Source: Myroides marinus (GTDB lineage: Bacteria; Bacteroidota; Bacteroidia; Flavobacteriales; Flavobacteriaceae). From it: a stretch of DNA of 64,000 bases. The notes under the pieces are model-generated. The model was not told where the DNA came from. It worked only from the letters and a program-made list of their open reading frames with translations, and ran no database searches. The stretch is from NCBI RefSeq assembly GCF_900109075.1, contig NZ_FNYS01000003.1:186001-250000 (forward strand). Direction: 5' to 3'. The stretch's first letter is position 1. Every line of letters starts with the position of its first letter. Shown here in pieces: positions 41,872-51,697 of this stretch. Made by a program: the position numbers and the translations under genes.

Positions 41872-44058
41872 ATGTCAACATTTCGTTTTCGAGCAATTGA
41901 AAAAGCAGCATCTAGAGAAGCTGTAAAGGTAGAAGAACTGGGTAGAAAATCATTGATCTTTGGTGATCACGTATTTAATGACAAGTCGATGCGACAATTT
42001 TTAACTCCTGAAGCTTACCAGGCAGTTAAGAATGCACAACTAGGAATTAAAATAGACCGTAGATTAGCTGAGTACATTGCTTTGGGAATGAAAGAGTGGG
42101 CTTTGTCAAAAGGGGTAAGTCACTACACACACTGGTTTCAACCTTTAACTGGAACAACAGCTGAGAAACACGATGCGTTCTTTGAAACTTCATTTGATGG
42201 AGATCCTGTAGAGAAATTTAATGGTAGTCAATTAGTACAACAAGAGTCTGATGCATCAAGCTTCCCTAATGGAGGAATCAGAAATACATTCGAGGCTAGA
42301 GGATATACAGCTTGGGATCCAACATCACCTGCATTTATCTTTGGTTCTACTTTATGTATTCCAACTGTATTTATTTCTTATACAGGAGAAGCATTAGATA
42401 ACAAGACACCTTTATTAAAAGCATTAAATGCAATAGATGATGCTGCGACTGAAGTAGCTAAATTCTTTGATAAAAACGTAAAAAAAGTAACTACTACATT
42501 AGGATGGGAACAAGAGTATTTCTTAGTAGACAGTGCTTTAGCTGCATCTAGACCTGATATTTTAACTACTGGTAGAACATTATTAGGACACACTGCTGCT
42601 AAAGGGCAACAACTTGATGATCACTATTTTGGTTCTATTCCAACTAGAGTATTGAACTATATGCGTGATTTAGAAAACCACTGTATATTATTAGGTATTC
42701 CAGTTAAAACTAGACATAACGAAGTAGCTCCTAACCAATTTGAGTTAGCGCCTATCTTCGAAGAGGCTAACTTAGCAGTAGATCACAACTCATTATTAAT
42801 GGATGTGATGAAGAAAGTAGCTGAGAAACATCACTTTAAGGTGTTATTCCATGAAAAACCATTCAAAGGAGTTAATGGATCTGGAAAACACAATAACTGG
42901 TCATTAGCTACTGATACAGGGGTTAACTTATTAAGCCCAAGTAAGACTCCTAAGAGCAACTTACAGTTCTTAACATTCTTTATCAATACAATCAAGGCTG
43001 TTAATGACAATGAAGAATTACTAAGATCAGCTATTGCGTCTGCAAGTAATGATCACCGTCTAGGAGCGAATGAAGCACCACCAGCAATTATGTCTGTATT
43101 TATTGGACAACAATTGACTAAAGTGCTTAATGAACTTAAAGAAGTTACAGATGGTAAGTTATCTCCAGAAGAGAAAACAGACCTTAAGTTAAATGTAGTT
43201 GGTAAAATTCCAGATGTATTACTTGATAATACAGATAGAAATAGAACTTCACCATTCGCCTTTACAGGTAATAAATGGGAGTTTAGAGCAGTAGGATCTA
43301 CAGCTAACTGTGCTGGTCCAATGACTGTATTAAACACTATCGTAGCTAAACAATTAAAAGATTTCAAAATTGAAGTAGATACTTTAGTAGAGAAAGACGG
43401 ATTGAAGAGAGATGAGGCGATCTTTAATGTATTAAGAGAGTATATTAAAGACAGTGAAAGAATTCTTTTTGAAGGAGATGGATACGGTGATGAATGGGAG
43501 AAAGAAGCTGAAAAAAGAGGATTAAGTAATAATAAAACAACTCCTTCTGCTTTGAGAATTAAGAAAGATCCTAAGGTTATTTCTGTATTCGAAGAGATGG
43601 GAGTAATGACTAGTGTGGAGATGCACGCTAGATATGAAATAGAATTAGAAGAGTATGTAAAACGTATTCAGATAGAAGGACGTGTATTAGGGGATATCGC
43701 TAGAAATCACGTAATACCTACGGCTATTAGATACCAAAACTTAGTAATTGACAATGTAAAAGGACTAAAAGAAATCTTCGGAACAGAGGACTTTGGAACT
43801 ATCGCGGCAGAACAATTACAAATGATTAAAAAGATTTCTCATCATATCGAGCAGATTAATGCTAAAGTTACGGAGATGACTAACGAGCGTAAGAAAGCTA
43901 ATCTTATTGAAGATGTAGAACAGCAGGCTCACGCATACTGTGATACTGTAAAACCATATTTTGATATTATCCGTTACCACAGTGATAAGTTAGAAATTAT
44001 GGTTGATAACGAACTTTGGACTTTAACTAAATACAGAGAGTTGTTATTTACAAACTAG
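41872..44058 (+). CDS. glnN: Glutamine synthetase type III
   Basis: A 728-residue ammonia-assimilating enzyme of the GSIII class, common in Bacteroidota. ATG at 41872 (MSTFRFRAIEKA) is chosen over the frame opening at 41848, as it fits the family and lies after the promoter. Motifs: WFQPLTGTTAEKHDAFF; the catalytic GWEQEYFLVD; NQFELAPIFEEANLAVDHNS (ATP/metal site); FKGVNGSGKHNNWSL; and EFRAVGSTANCAGPM. A long C-terminal coiled region (EQINAKVTEMTNERKKANL) is typical. Expression probably follows nitrogen supply through the phased upstream sites. Confidence 0.95.
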   Translation: MSTFRFRAIEKAASREAVKVEELGRKSLIFGDHVFNDKSMRQFLTPEAYQAVKNAQLGIKIDRRLAEYIALGMKEWALSKGVSHYTHWFQPLTGTTAEKHDAFFETSFDGDPVEKFNGSQLVQQESDASSFPNGGIRNTFEARGYTAWDPTSPAFIFGSTLCIPTVFISYTGEALDNKTPLLKALNAIDDAATEVAKFFDKNVKKVTTTLGWEQEYFLVDSALAASRPDILTTGRTLLGHTAAKGQQLDDHYFGSIPTRVLNYMRDLENHCILLGIPVKTRHNEVAPNQFELAPIFEEANLAVDHNSLLMDVMKKVAEKHHFKVLFHEKPFKGVNGSGKHNNWSLATDTGVNLLSPSKTPKSNLQFLTFFINTIKAVNDNEELLRSAIASASNDHRLGANEAPPAIMSVFIGQQLTKVLNELKEVTDGKLSPEEKTDLKLNVVGKIPDVLLDNTDRNRTSPFAFTGNKWEFRAVGSTANCAGPMTVLNTIVAKQLKDFKIEVDTLVEKDGLKRDEAIFNVLREYIKDSERILFEGDGYGDEWEKEAEKRGLSNNKTTPSALRIKKDPKVISVFEEMGVMTSVEMHARYEIELEEYVKRIQIEGRVLGDIARNHVIPTAIRYQNLVIDNVKGLKEIFGTEDFGTIAAEQLQMIKKISHHIEQINAKVTEMTNERKKANLIEDVEQQAHAYCDTVKPYFDIIRYHSDKLEIMVDNELWTLTKYRELLFTN

Positions 44059-44079
44059 GATTTAAGTGATAAATTGCAT

Positions 44080-44118
44080 AAAAGATGACTTTAGCGTATA
44101 GCTAGGTCATCTTTTTTT
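44080..44118 (+). terminator. Terminator after glnN
   Basis: Stem AAAGATGAC/GTCATCTTT with a 16-nt loop and T-tract. Confidence 0.8.
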
Positions 44119-44341
44119 ATTTATAGATACTTCAATAGGTTTTTATACTTATAATTAATTGTTTAATAGTGTTTTAGGTTGTTGTTTCTTAATTGTGTTT
44201 TATTGGAGTATATTTTATTAAATTTGTTAAGTATTATATAAAATTATACTACTTTAGAATATTTTTAAAAATATAGATATTACAGTAGTTATATCCATAT
44301 AGGTAAATACATCCTACATTGATATATCATAATTGGACACT

Positions 44342-47300
44342 ATGGAACAAAACACACCAATAAAACTCTCTGTGCAGAAGTATAGTTATTTTAATTATAC
44401 TTTTTGTATTCAAAAATATCATTTCATACAGCGTATCCTAATTGAAAATCAACAAGAAAGCTATGAAGGAGTAAAAGTAGTTATCACTTCACAACTTGGT
44501 TTTTTTGAAGATAATATTATCAATATTGAACGATTAGATACAGATACAGCATATACCATAACTAAGTTTGACTTTAAATATAATCTACATTTCATTCGCA
44601 ATGTTGTAGAGAAGGACATTGATACTGTTCAGATCGCATTGATGGTAGATGATGAAGTATTAGTCGATACTTTTTTCCAGATAGAAGTATTACCTATTGA
44701 TTACTTCGGAGGATTAGAATTATTTCCACAACTATTAGCTTCTTATATTCTTCCAAACCACGATGTAATATATCCTATAAAGTCTAATGCTATTCGCATA
44801 TTAGAAAAGAATAAATTAGTACCATCTTTTGAAGGGTATCAGTCAGGAAGTCGTGAGCGTGTACTACAGATGATATCCGCAATTTATCGCTCGATACAGA
44901 GTATGGACTTAGTTTATAGTGCATTACCGCCTAGTTATGAACGTACAGGACAACGTATCAGATTATTAGATCAAGTCATAGAGACGAAGTTTGGTAACTG
45001 TATGGACATTACATTGTTATTTGCAGCTTGTTTAGAAGCCATTGATTTACATCCTATTCTTATCTTAACTAGAGGGCACATATTTGTAGGTGTGTGGCTT
45101 GTAGAAGATAGATTTGATTCTATGGTTAACTATGACCAGACCGCTGTAACTAAGCGTGCGGCTGTTAATATCAATGAACTAATTGTTATTGAATCAACGA
45201 TGGTATGTAAAGGAGCAACGTCAACGCTAAAAGAAGCAATGGCTTCTGCGGAAGCTCAGTTAATACAAGCATCAGATTTTATATTATCTATAGATGTTAA
45301 GACAGCACGTATTAATAATGTACTTCCATTACCTGTTTATAGAAAATCTACAGGAGAGTTTGTTGAAAATCAGGAATTTGATGTTAATAAGAGAAAAGAT
45401 AAAATAGACAAACGATTTGATCAGGCTAATGCTTTTAATGATTTAGAATTAGGAGATGGATTAGTCCTTTCTAAACAAAGGATTTGGGAACGTAAGTTAC
45501 TAGACCTTTCGTTGAGAAATAATTTACTAAATACTCGATTTACCAAGAGTATTTTACAATTAATTGATGTTAATGTCAATGAATTAGAAGACTCCTTGGC
45601 AGATGGAAAGACTTATACAATTCAAGGTAGTAGCCAACAAGAGATTCTAAATCGATATAATTTATATTTTCCTCCATTACATTCCTCTGAAGAGCTATAT
45701 GAAATAGTTAACTCTGAATTTAAGCACAATAGGTTATATAGTTATTACAATGAGTACGATTTAGAAAATATATTAGTTAACCTACATAGAAACTCTAGAT
45801 TAGCAGAAGAGGAGAATGGTAAGAGTACATTGTATTTAGGTATAGGCTTGCTAAAATGGTTTGAACCTAAGTCAGATACAACAGTTAGATATGCTCCTAT
45901 ATTATTAGTTCCTGTTGAGTTAAATAGGCGTTCTATTAATTCTAAGTTTGCTTTGAGAAGTAGAGGAGAAGAAACAATGATTAATATTACATTATTAGAA
46001 TACCTTCGTCAAGAGTTTAAACTAGATATGACAGCTTTAGAAGATCTACCTATGGACGATTCTGGAGTTGATGTACCTAAAGTACTTGCTTTAGTTAGAA
46101 AAACAATTTTAGATTTAAAAGGTTGGGATGTATTAGACCAGGTTATTTTAGGAACCTTCTCTTTTAACAAGCTGATCTTATGGCAAGATATTTCGAAGTA
46201 TGCAGATAAATTACAGAAGAGTACTATTGTCAATAGTTTATTAAATGGTAATTTATCTGAATCTTTAGATACTTTAAATAGTAATGATGAAGAGTTAGAG
46301 CAGTTGTCAGCGGCAGAATTAACTCTTCCTATTTCAACAGATAATTCTCAATTAGAAGCAGTTAGAAATGCACATGCTAATAGAAGTTTTGTACTACATG
46401 GGCCTCCTGGAACAGGGAAATCTCAAACAATCACAAATATCATTGCTGATGCATTAGCTAATGGTAAGAAAGTACTATTCGTAGCAGCTAAAAAAGCAGC
46501 ATTAGATGTGGTGCACAGTCGTTTGGAAAAGATAGGTTTAGGCCCATTTTGTCTTGAACTACATTCTAATAAAACTCGTAAATCAGATGTTTTAGCTCAG
46601 TTTGAAGCTACCTTAGAAGTACCCAGATATAAAGGCAATTATGATTTTAAAGAAGCTTCAAATCGAATAGATGAACGCAAAGCGGAATTGAGAAAGTATA
46701 TAACTCAACTTCATCAGCGTTTTAATATAGGGTGGTCACTTTATGACACGATTGCATATTTAGAACTTAATCAAGTTTCTTTAGATAATGACTTGTTAGT
46801 TAATATCAACTTAGAAGATATTACTCAATCCACCTATTTAAAGTGGACAGATTGGTTGATACAGATAGCTTCTCTATGTCAACGTATGGAAAGCCCTATG
46901 ACTCATCCACTAAGAGTTTTAACTATTAAAGAACATAAATATGACATACAAACTACTGTAAAAGAAGTACTATCTGATTATAAGTATACAGCTAGGGAGT
47001 TTGAACAAATTAGTGCAGAGTATAATTTTAGACAGCTTACAGATAAACGTATTGACGCCAATAGTCTACAGACTTTGTTTGAGCTATTAGGTAATAGTAA
47101 TTTATCTTATGAGTTGATAGACTTATATTTTGATGCTAATCAGTTTTCATTATTGCATAAATGGATTGAATTACAACAAAAACGTTGTCGTATAGAAGAT
47201 GCAATTAATCAGAATTTTAATAAGAAAATAGTCGAAATAGATTTATCAGTTCAAGAACAAGAATGGAATAAAGCAAAGCATCTTTGGTTTTTACCGAAGT

Positions 47301-50065
47301 GGTTTAAACAGAGAAAAGTCAAGTCATTCTTAAACGGGTATTCTAAAGTTAAGGTTAAGTCTGAACATGAGGTTAATCAATTGTTTATCCAAATAGAAGA
47401 TTTTAAAGCAGCTAAACAAAGTTGTGAGAATTCAAATTACAAGGATATTAATCGATTATCACATATTTATTATTCCAATGATAGACTAGATTTTGAAGCG
47501 ATTTATACAGAGATTGAGAACCTAAGTAGTATTTCTAAACTAGCACAACAAAGTGGTTTTTATGGAATAGATAAGTGGTTATTAGGATTCTATAAAAACA
47601 CCAATGTAAGAAGAGGTATTTCTGAAGTAACTACTTTCTTAAAAACATTTATCGTGAAGTATCACGATGTTCAATCGTTCTCTACTTCAGTGCCTTCTAG
47701 CGAAGAAGTTGATGGAATATTGGCTAACCTAGACAAACTTAATGATTGGATTAACTATAATGTTTATAAAGATGAAGGAAGTAAACTAGGGTTATCGTGG
47801 TACATTGATTTATTAGAACAAGGTAAAATAGGAAAGAACAATCTAGATACATATCTAGAACGAATTTTACATATTAATCTGTTTATTAAAACGGTTAGTA
47901 GCTCGTTTGCTCTTAGTGGATTCGATGCTAAGATCTATGAGACTTTAATTAAGCAGTATCAAGATATTCACTCTGAGTATACAGAGTTAAACAAGAGTCA
48001 GTTAGTATTAAAGTTAAGTAATCGTATTCCGAGAAGCTTCTTTGAGTTTATTCAAAGTTCAGAATTAGGAATGCTTAAACGCGCTATACGCAGTAGAGGA
48101 AGAGGGTTAAGCTTAAGAAAGCTGTTTGATCAGATGCCGAATCTTATTTCACGTCTAAAACCGTGTATGTTGATGAGTCCTATCTCAGTAGCTCAGTATT
48201 TTGACGTAAGTACAGAACACTTTGATTTAGTAATATTCGATGAAGCTTCTCAGTTACCTACAGCAGAGGCAATTAGTGCATTGGCAAGAGCAAAGCAAGC
48301 GATTATCGTAGGAGATCCAAAACAGATGCCACCTACTAGTTTCTTTACATCAAATAAAGTAGACGAAGATAATTTAGAATTAGAAGACCTTGAGAGTATA
48401 TTAGATGACTGTCTAGCATTATCTATTCCATCTAAGTATCTATTGAGACACTACAGAAGTAAGCATGAGAGTTTGATATCATTTAGTAATGCTAATTTCT
48501 ATGACAACAAGTTATTGACTTTCCCTTCTAAAGATGATCTAGATAAGAAGGTAACTTTTGAATTTATAGAAGGAGGAGTTTATGAGAAAGGCAAATCGCG
48601 TACTAATAAGAAAGAAGCTACAGCTGTAATAGAATATATTAAACAACATTATAGTCAGATTAAGCCTAAATCATTAGGTGTTGTTACTTTCAGTCAGACA
48701 CAGCAGACTTTAATAGAAGATATGTTAGCAGAGATGTTATTAAAGAATCCTGCTATAGAGGAGACAATGTTAGGTGCGGCAGAGTCTCTGTTTATTAAAA
48801 ACTTAGAGAATGTTCAGGGAGATGAACGCGATATTATCCTGTTCTCTATTGGTTATGGACCAGATGAAGAAGGAAAAGTATCGATGAACTTCGGTCCACT
48901 AAATAGAGATGGAGGCTGGAGACGTCTGAATGTTGCAGTTACTAGAGCACGTTATGAGATGAAGATTTTTTCATCTATTAAAGGAGAACATATTGATCTT
49001 AGACGTACAAACTCTGAAGGAGTTAAAGGACTAAAGAATTTCCTAGACTTTGCGGATAAAGGCTATGTAAATGTTACTGAAGGAGATATGGTCAAACAGA
49101 ATGATAAGTTAATTCAAGCAATAGCTACTTACTTAAAAGACAATGGGTTTGATGTTAGAACTAATATAGGCACTTCTAGTTATCGCCTTGATATAGGAGT
49201 TGTTGATAAAAACAATCCAAATGAATATGTATTGGGGATTTTAGTAGATGGATTTAATTATTTCAATGCCAAAACAACAAATGATAGGGAACTTTTAATT
49301 CCAGGAGTTCTAAAAGGGTTAGGATGGAATATTTATAGAATTTGGACCATAGATTGGTTTAAGAACAAAGAGTTTATTCTTAAAGATTTACAAGCTAAAA
49401 TGGATACTATTTACAATCAAGTTGAAGTAGAACAGGAAGAAGCCTCTCCTATGAATTTTATAAGTAAGCACTTAGTAGAAGTAACGGATAAAGTAGCAGT
49501 GTCAAAACAAAGACCTTATGAAGCACTAAATCTTAATGCAATAGCAGATGGTAATTCAGAGACTATTTATTTAAGTAATAATAGAAATATAGTTCAAAAT
49601 CAACTATATCAATTTATTCAGACAGAGGGACCTATTAGCCAAACTTATTTGTTTAAAAAGATGATGAATATTTGGAATATTTCTCGTACAGGAACGAAGT
49701 TACAAGCTTATTTAGTTGAGTTAGTAAATGAAATACCTAATTGTATTGCTGTTAATTCTTATCAGGAGTTCTATTGGAATGATGACCTTTATAAAAGAGG
49801 ATTATCATATTATAGAGAAAATGCATCAGAGAAAAGAAATATAGAAGATATCTGTCCTGAAGAAATTGAATTAGCTATAATTGAGTTATTAGAGAGTAAC
49901 TTTAGTGTGCCACATGAAGATTTAACTAAAGCAATTGGTAAAGTATTTGATTTTAGCAAGCTAGGTAGCCAGATGGATCAAGTGATTCAACACGTAATTC
50001 AGAAGATGTTAGTTGAAGATAAGGTTATTAATCAGTTTGGTAAGATAATATTAAAAGATAACTAA
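44342..50065 (+). CDS. DUF4011 / SF1 helicase / MTES_1575-type nuclease / DUF3320 protein
   Basis: A 1907-residue protein, by far the longest here. Order by rough residue: N-terminal beta region (1-140); transglutaminase-like segment (200-260) with GNCMDITLLFAAC and RGHIFVGVW; DUF4011 start DLSLRNNLLNTRF (about 390); SF1 helicase with Walker A GPPGTGKS (about 690), DEASQLPTA (about 1298), GDPKQMPP (about 1325), NVQGDERD and NVAVTRAR (about 1490-1535); a Vsr/MTES_1575-like nuclease domain (about 1590-1690; LDIGVV, RIWTIDWFKN); and a DUF3320 end. Related multi-domain proteins are reported in bacterial defence settings. In the nuclease the usual I-E-x-D-G appears as ILVDG, so the catalytic Glu may be lost. 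Starts at ATG 44342 (TTG at 44333 is an alternative). Confidence 0.85.
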   Translation: MEQNTPIKLSVQKYSYFNYTFCIQKYHFIQRILIENQQESYEGVKVVITSQLGFFEDNIINIERLDTDTAYTITKFDFKYNLHFIRNVVEKDIDTVQIALMVDDEVLVDTFFQIEVLPIDYFGGLELFPQLLASYILPNHDVIYPIKSNAIRILEKNKLVPSFEGYQSGSRERVLQMISAIYRSIQSMDLVYSALPPSYERTGQRIRLLDQVIETKFGNCMDITLLFAACLEAIDLHPILILTRGHIFVGVWLVEDRFDSMVNYDQTAVTKRAAVNINELIVIESTMVCKGATSTLKEAMASAEAQLIQASDFILSIDVKTARINNVLPLPVYRKSTGEFVENQEFDVNKRKDKIDKRFDQANAFNDLELGDGLVLSKQRIWERKLLDLSLRNNLLNTRFTKSILQLIDVNVNELEDSLADGKTYTIQGSSQQEILNRYNLYFPPLHSSEELYEIVNSEFKHNRLYSYYNEYDLENILVNLHRNSRLAEEENGKSTLYLGIGLLKWFEPKSDTTVRYAPILLVPVELNRRSINSKFALRSRGEETMINITLLEYLRQEFKLDMTALEDLPMDDSGVDVPKVLALVRKTILDLKGWDVLDQVILGTFSFNKLILWQDISKYADKLQKSTIVNSLLNGNLSESLDTLNSNDEELEQLSAAELTLPISTDNSQLEAVRNAHANRSFVLHGPPGTGKSQTITNIIADALANGKKVLFVAAKKAALDVVHSRLEKIGLGPFCLELHSNKTRKSDVLAQFEATLEVPRYKGNYDFKEASNRIDERKAELRKYITQLHQRFNIGWSLYDTIAYLELNQVSLDNDLLVNINLEDITQSTYLKWTDWLIQIASLCQRMESPMTHPLRVLTIKEHKYDIQTTVKEVLSDYKYTAREFEQISAEYNFRQLTDKRIDANSLQTLFELLGNSNLSYELIDLYFDANQFSLLHKWIELQQKRCRIEDAINQNFNKKIVEIDLSVQEQEWNKAKHLWFLPKWFKQRKVKSFLNGYSKVKVKSEHEVNQLFIQIEDFKAAKQSCENSNYKDINRLSHIYYSNDRLDFEAIYTEIENLSSISKLAQQSGFYGIDKWLLGFYKNTNVRRGISEVTTFLKTFIVKYHDVQSFSTSVPSSEEVDGILANLDKLNDWINYNVYKDEGSKLGLSWYIDLLEQGKIGKNNLDTYLERILHINLFIKTVSSSFALSGFDAKIYETLIKQYQDIHSEYTELNKSQLVLKLSNRIPRSFFEFIQSSELGMLKRAIRSRGRGLSLRKLFDQMPNLISRLKPCMLMSPISVAQYFDVSTEHFDLVIFDEASQLPTAEAISALARAKQAIIVGDPKQMPPTSFFTSNKVDEDNLELEDLESILDDCLALSIPSKYLLRHYRSKHESLISFSNANFYDNKLLTFPSKDDLDKKVTFEFIEGGVYEKGKSRTNKKEATAVIEYIKQHYSQIKPKSLGVVTFSQTQQTLIEDMLAEMLLKNPAIEETMLGAAESLFIKNLENVQGDERDIILFSIGYGPDEEGKVSMNFGPLNRDGGWRRLNVAVTRARYEMKIFSSIKGEHIDLRRTNSEGVKGLKNFLDFADKGYVNVTEGDMVKQNDKLIQAIATYLKDNGFDVRTNIGTSSYRLDIGVVDKNNPNEYVLGILVDGFNYFNAKTTNDRELLIPGVLKGLGWNIYRIWTIDWFKNKEFILKDLQAKMDTIYNQVEVEQEEASPMNFISKHLVEVTDKVAVSKQRPYEALNLNAIADGNSETIYLSNNRNIVQNQLYQFIQTEGPISQTYLFKKMMNIWNISRTGTKLQAYLVELVNEIPNCIAVNSYQEFYWNDDLYKRGLSYYRENASEKRNIEDICPEEIELAIIELLESNFSVPHEDLTKAIGKVFDFSKLGSQMDQVIQHVIQKMLVEDKVINQFGKIILKDN

Positions 50066-50156
50066 AGTATACTGTATCATAGATAGACTTTATCGATAGG
50101 GCTTGATAGTTCTTATAAATTCTACTATTTTTACTTTGAATTAAAAAAGGAAGAAG

Positions 50157-50615
50157 ATGAAGACATTAGAAGTAGGGCAAAAAGCTCCAGAATTTAAAGC
50201 ATTAGATCAAGCTGGTAATACACATCAGCTTAGTGATTATAAAGGAAAGAAATTAGTAGTATTCTTTTATCCTAAAGCGAGTACACCAGGATGTACATGG
50301 GAAGCATGTAACTTACGTGATAACTATGCTGAACTAAAAGCTAAGGGATTTGAATTACTTGGCGTTAGTGCTGACTCAGCTGCTAGACAACAAAAGTTTA
50401 TTGAGAAGAATAACTTACCTTTCCCGTTATTGGCTGATGAAGAGAAAGAAGTGTTAAACGCTTTTGGAGTATGGGGACCTAAGAAATTTATGGGACGTAC
50501 TTATGATGGTATTCACAGAATGACATTTGTTATTGATGAACAGGGAGTTATTAGTGATGTAATCAGTAAAGTAAAAACAAAAGATCACGCAGCTCAGATA
50601 TTAGAGAAGGCGTAA
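50157..50615 (+). CDS. bcp: Thioredoxin-dependent thiol peroxidase (Bcp/PrxQ)
   Basis: A 152-residue peroxiredoxin of the Bcp class that reduces hydrogen and organic peroxides. Motif FFYPKASTPGCTWEACNLRD gives the peroxidatic cysteine (PGCT) and a second cysteine five residues on, the arrangement of PrxQ forms with an intramolecular disulfide. GKKLVVFFYP precedes it. Length matches. It follows the helicase gene by 91 bp and has a strong terminator. A role in peroxide defence fits the presence of yaaA and the diheme peroxidase elsewhere in the window. Confidence 0.94.
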   Translation: MKTLEVGQKAPEFKALDQAGNTHQLSDYKGKKLVVFFYPKASTPGCTWEACNLRDNYAELKAKGFELLGVSADSAARQQKFIEKNNLPFPLLADEEKEVLNAFGVWGPKKFMGRTYDGIHRMTFVIDEQGVISDVISKVKTKDHAAQILEKA

Positions 50616-50625
50616 GAATAATATT

Positions 50626-50662
50626 TAAAAAAACCGCAATCTATGTAGATTGCGGTTTTTTA
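50626..50662. terminator. Bidirectional terminator between bcp and the beta-lactamase gene
   Basis: Stem AAAAAACCGCAATCTA paired with TAGATTGCGGTTTTTT, 2-nt loop, between two convergent genes. Confidence 0.92.
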
Positions 50663-50676
50663 TATTTAGCTAAAGC

Positions 50677-51558
50677 TTATTTTTTATTAAAGTAGTCATA
50701 AGCTAACTTCGCTATTTCTGCTATAATTGAAGCATTAGTTTTATCACTTTCTTTTGAGTTCATAATAAAAACAGCGATTGAGAATTGTTTACCATTAGGT
50801 AAGTAGACAATAGCAAGGTCATTATCTGCTGCTCTCAGACCTTCTTTATTTCTAAAGGACATTCCTGTTTTATGGACAACCACAGTATTTTTAGGAAGTA
50901 GAGCTTTTACTTTATCTTGTCCTGATTTTGTATCAATCATAGCTTGTCTTAAGAAGTTATTATAATCTGGAGATAATAACTCTTCTTTGCGGAACATTTC
51001 TAATATTCTAGTAGCCTCAAGTGGAGTAATCCAATTTTGGTATTGATTATTAAAATCTAAACTCATTGTTTCTTCACTTGATACAATTTCAAAATTTTGA
51101 ATACCTAAAGATCTAAAATAAAGGTCAGTCATCTTAGGGCCAATAAAACTTCTAAAGAATAAATTAGATATATTGTTATCACTATGAGAAGCAGTGTATT
51201 GTATTAATTCCCTTAGAGACATATTAAACTCGCCTTTAGGACTTTTATCTCTTAGTGGGCTATATGTTCCTTCTTTTAAATCCTCTTTTTTAATATATAT
51301 TTCAGTATCTAATGAGATATTGTGTTTATCCATATAATCAAGAATATTTAGTGCTTGAAAGAATTTGTAAACACTCATTGTAGGATATTTATGGTCATTA
51401 TTGACAGTTAACGTATCCTTTGCGTCATAAATGATTGCAACACCGACAGTAGCATTCTTATTACTTATTACACCTTTAATTTTGTTGTTTAATTCTTGAT
51501 GTTGGCTAAAACTAATAGTTGATATTAGAGAGAATAGTGTTAGGAAAAATGGTTTCAT
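50677..51558 (-). CDS. Class A beta-lactamase (A2-type)
   Basis: A 293-residue exported serine beta-lactamase. Signal peptide LFSLISTISFSQ (cut about residue 18). Active-site S62-x-x-K65 (TMSVYKFF), SDN loop at 126-128 (HSDNN), omega-loop EETM..QYQNW, and KTG in VVVHKTGM. The Q-Y-x-N-W stretch and the SDN context are those of subclass A2 (PER, VEB, CfxA and relatives of Bacteroidota). It would hydrolyse cephalosporins or penicillins in the periplasm. A CAAAAATA reverse -7 box lies at 51582-51589. No regulator or mobile element is beside it, so it looks resident. Substrate range needs testing. Confidence 0.9.
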   Translation of the reverse strand: MKPFFLTLFSLISTISFSQHQELNNKIKGVISNKNATVGVAIIYDAKDTLTVNNDHKYPTMSVYKFFQALNILDYMDKHNISLDTEIYIKKEDLKEGTYSPLRDKSPKGEFNMSLRELIQYTASHSDNNISNLFFRSFIGPKMTDLYFRSLGIQNFEIVSSEETMSLDFNNQYQNWITPLEATRILEMFRKEELLSPDYNNFLRQAMIDTKSGQDKVKALLPKNTVVVHKTGMSFRNKEGLRAADNDLAIVYLPNGKQFSIAVFIMNSKESDKTNASIIAEIAKLAYDYFNKK

Positions 51559-51581
51559 TATCTGTTTTGTTTATAAAAAAG

Positions 51582-51589
51582 CAAAAATA
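51582..51589 (-). promoter_or_regulatory. Predicted -7 box for the beta-lactamase gene
   Basis: Minus strand TATTTTTG, exact match to TAnnTTTG, 23 bp before the ATG. Confidence 0.5.
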
Positions 51590-51672
51590 ATAACATAGTA
51601 AAGATAAGAAAGTAGGTGTGAATAAATTATAATTGAACTTTAAGCAAGTTCTTATATTAAGATATTTTTTAC

Positions 51673-51680
51673 TACGTTTG
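51673..51680 (+). promoter_or_regulatory. Predicted -7 box for the DUF2157 operon
   Basis: TACGTTTG, matching TAnnTTTG, 17 bp before the first ATG of the three-gene run. Confidence 0.45.
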
Positions 51681-51697
51681 AATAATATAAAAAAGCT

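Noticed and set aside
43053..43367. 104-residue minus-strand frame
   Set aside because: Antisense to glnN, no promoter box or family.
44333..44341. TTG start of the large helicase
   Set aside because: An ATG three codons on gives the same protein with an ordinary start.
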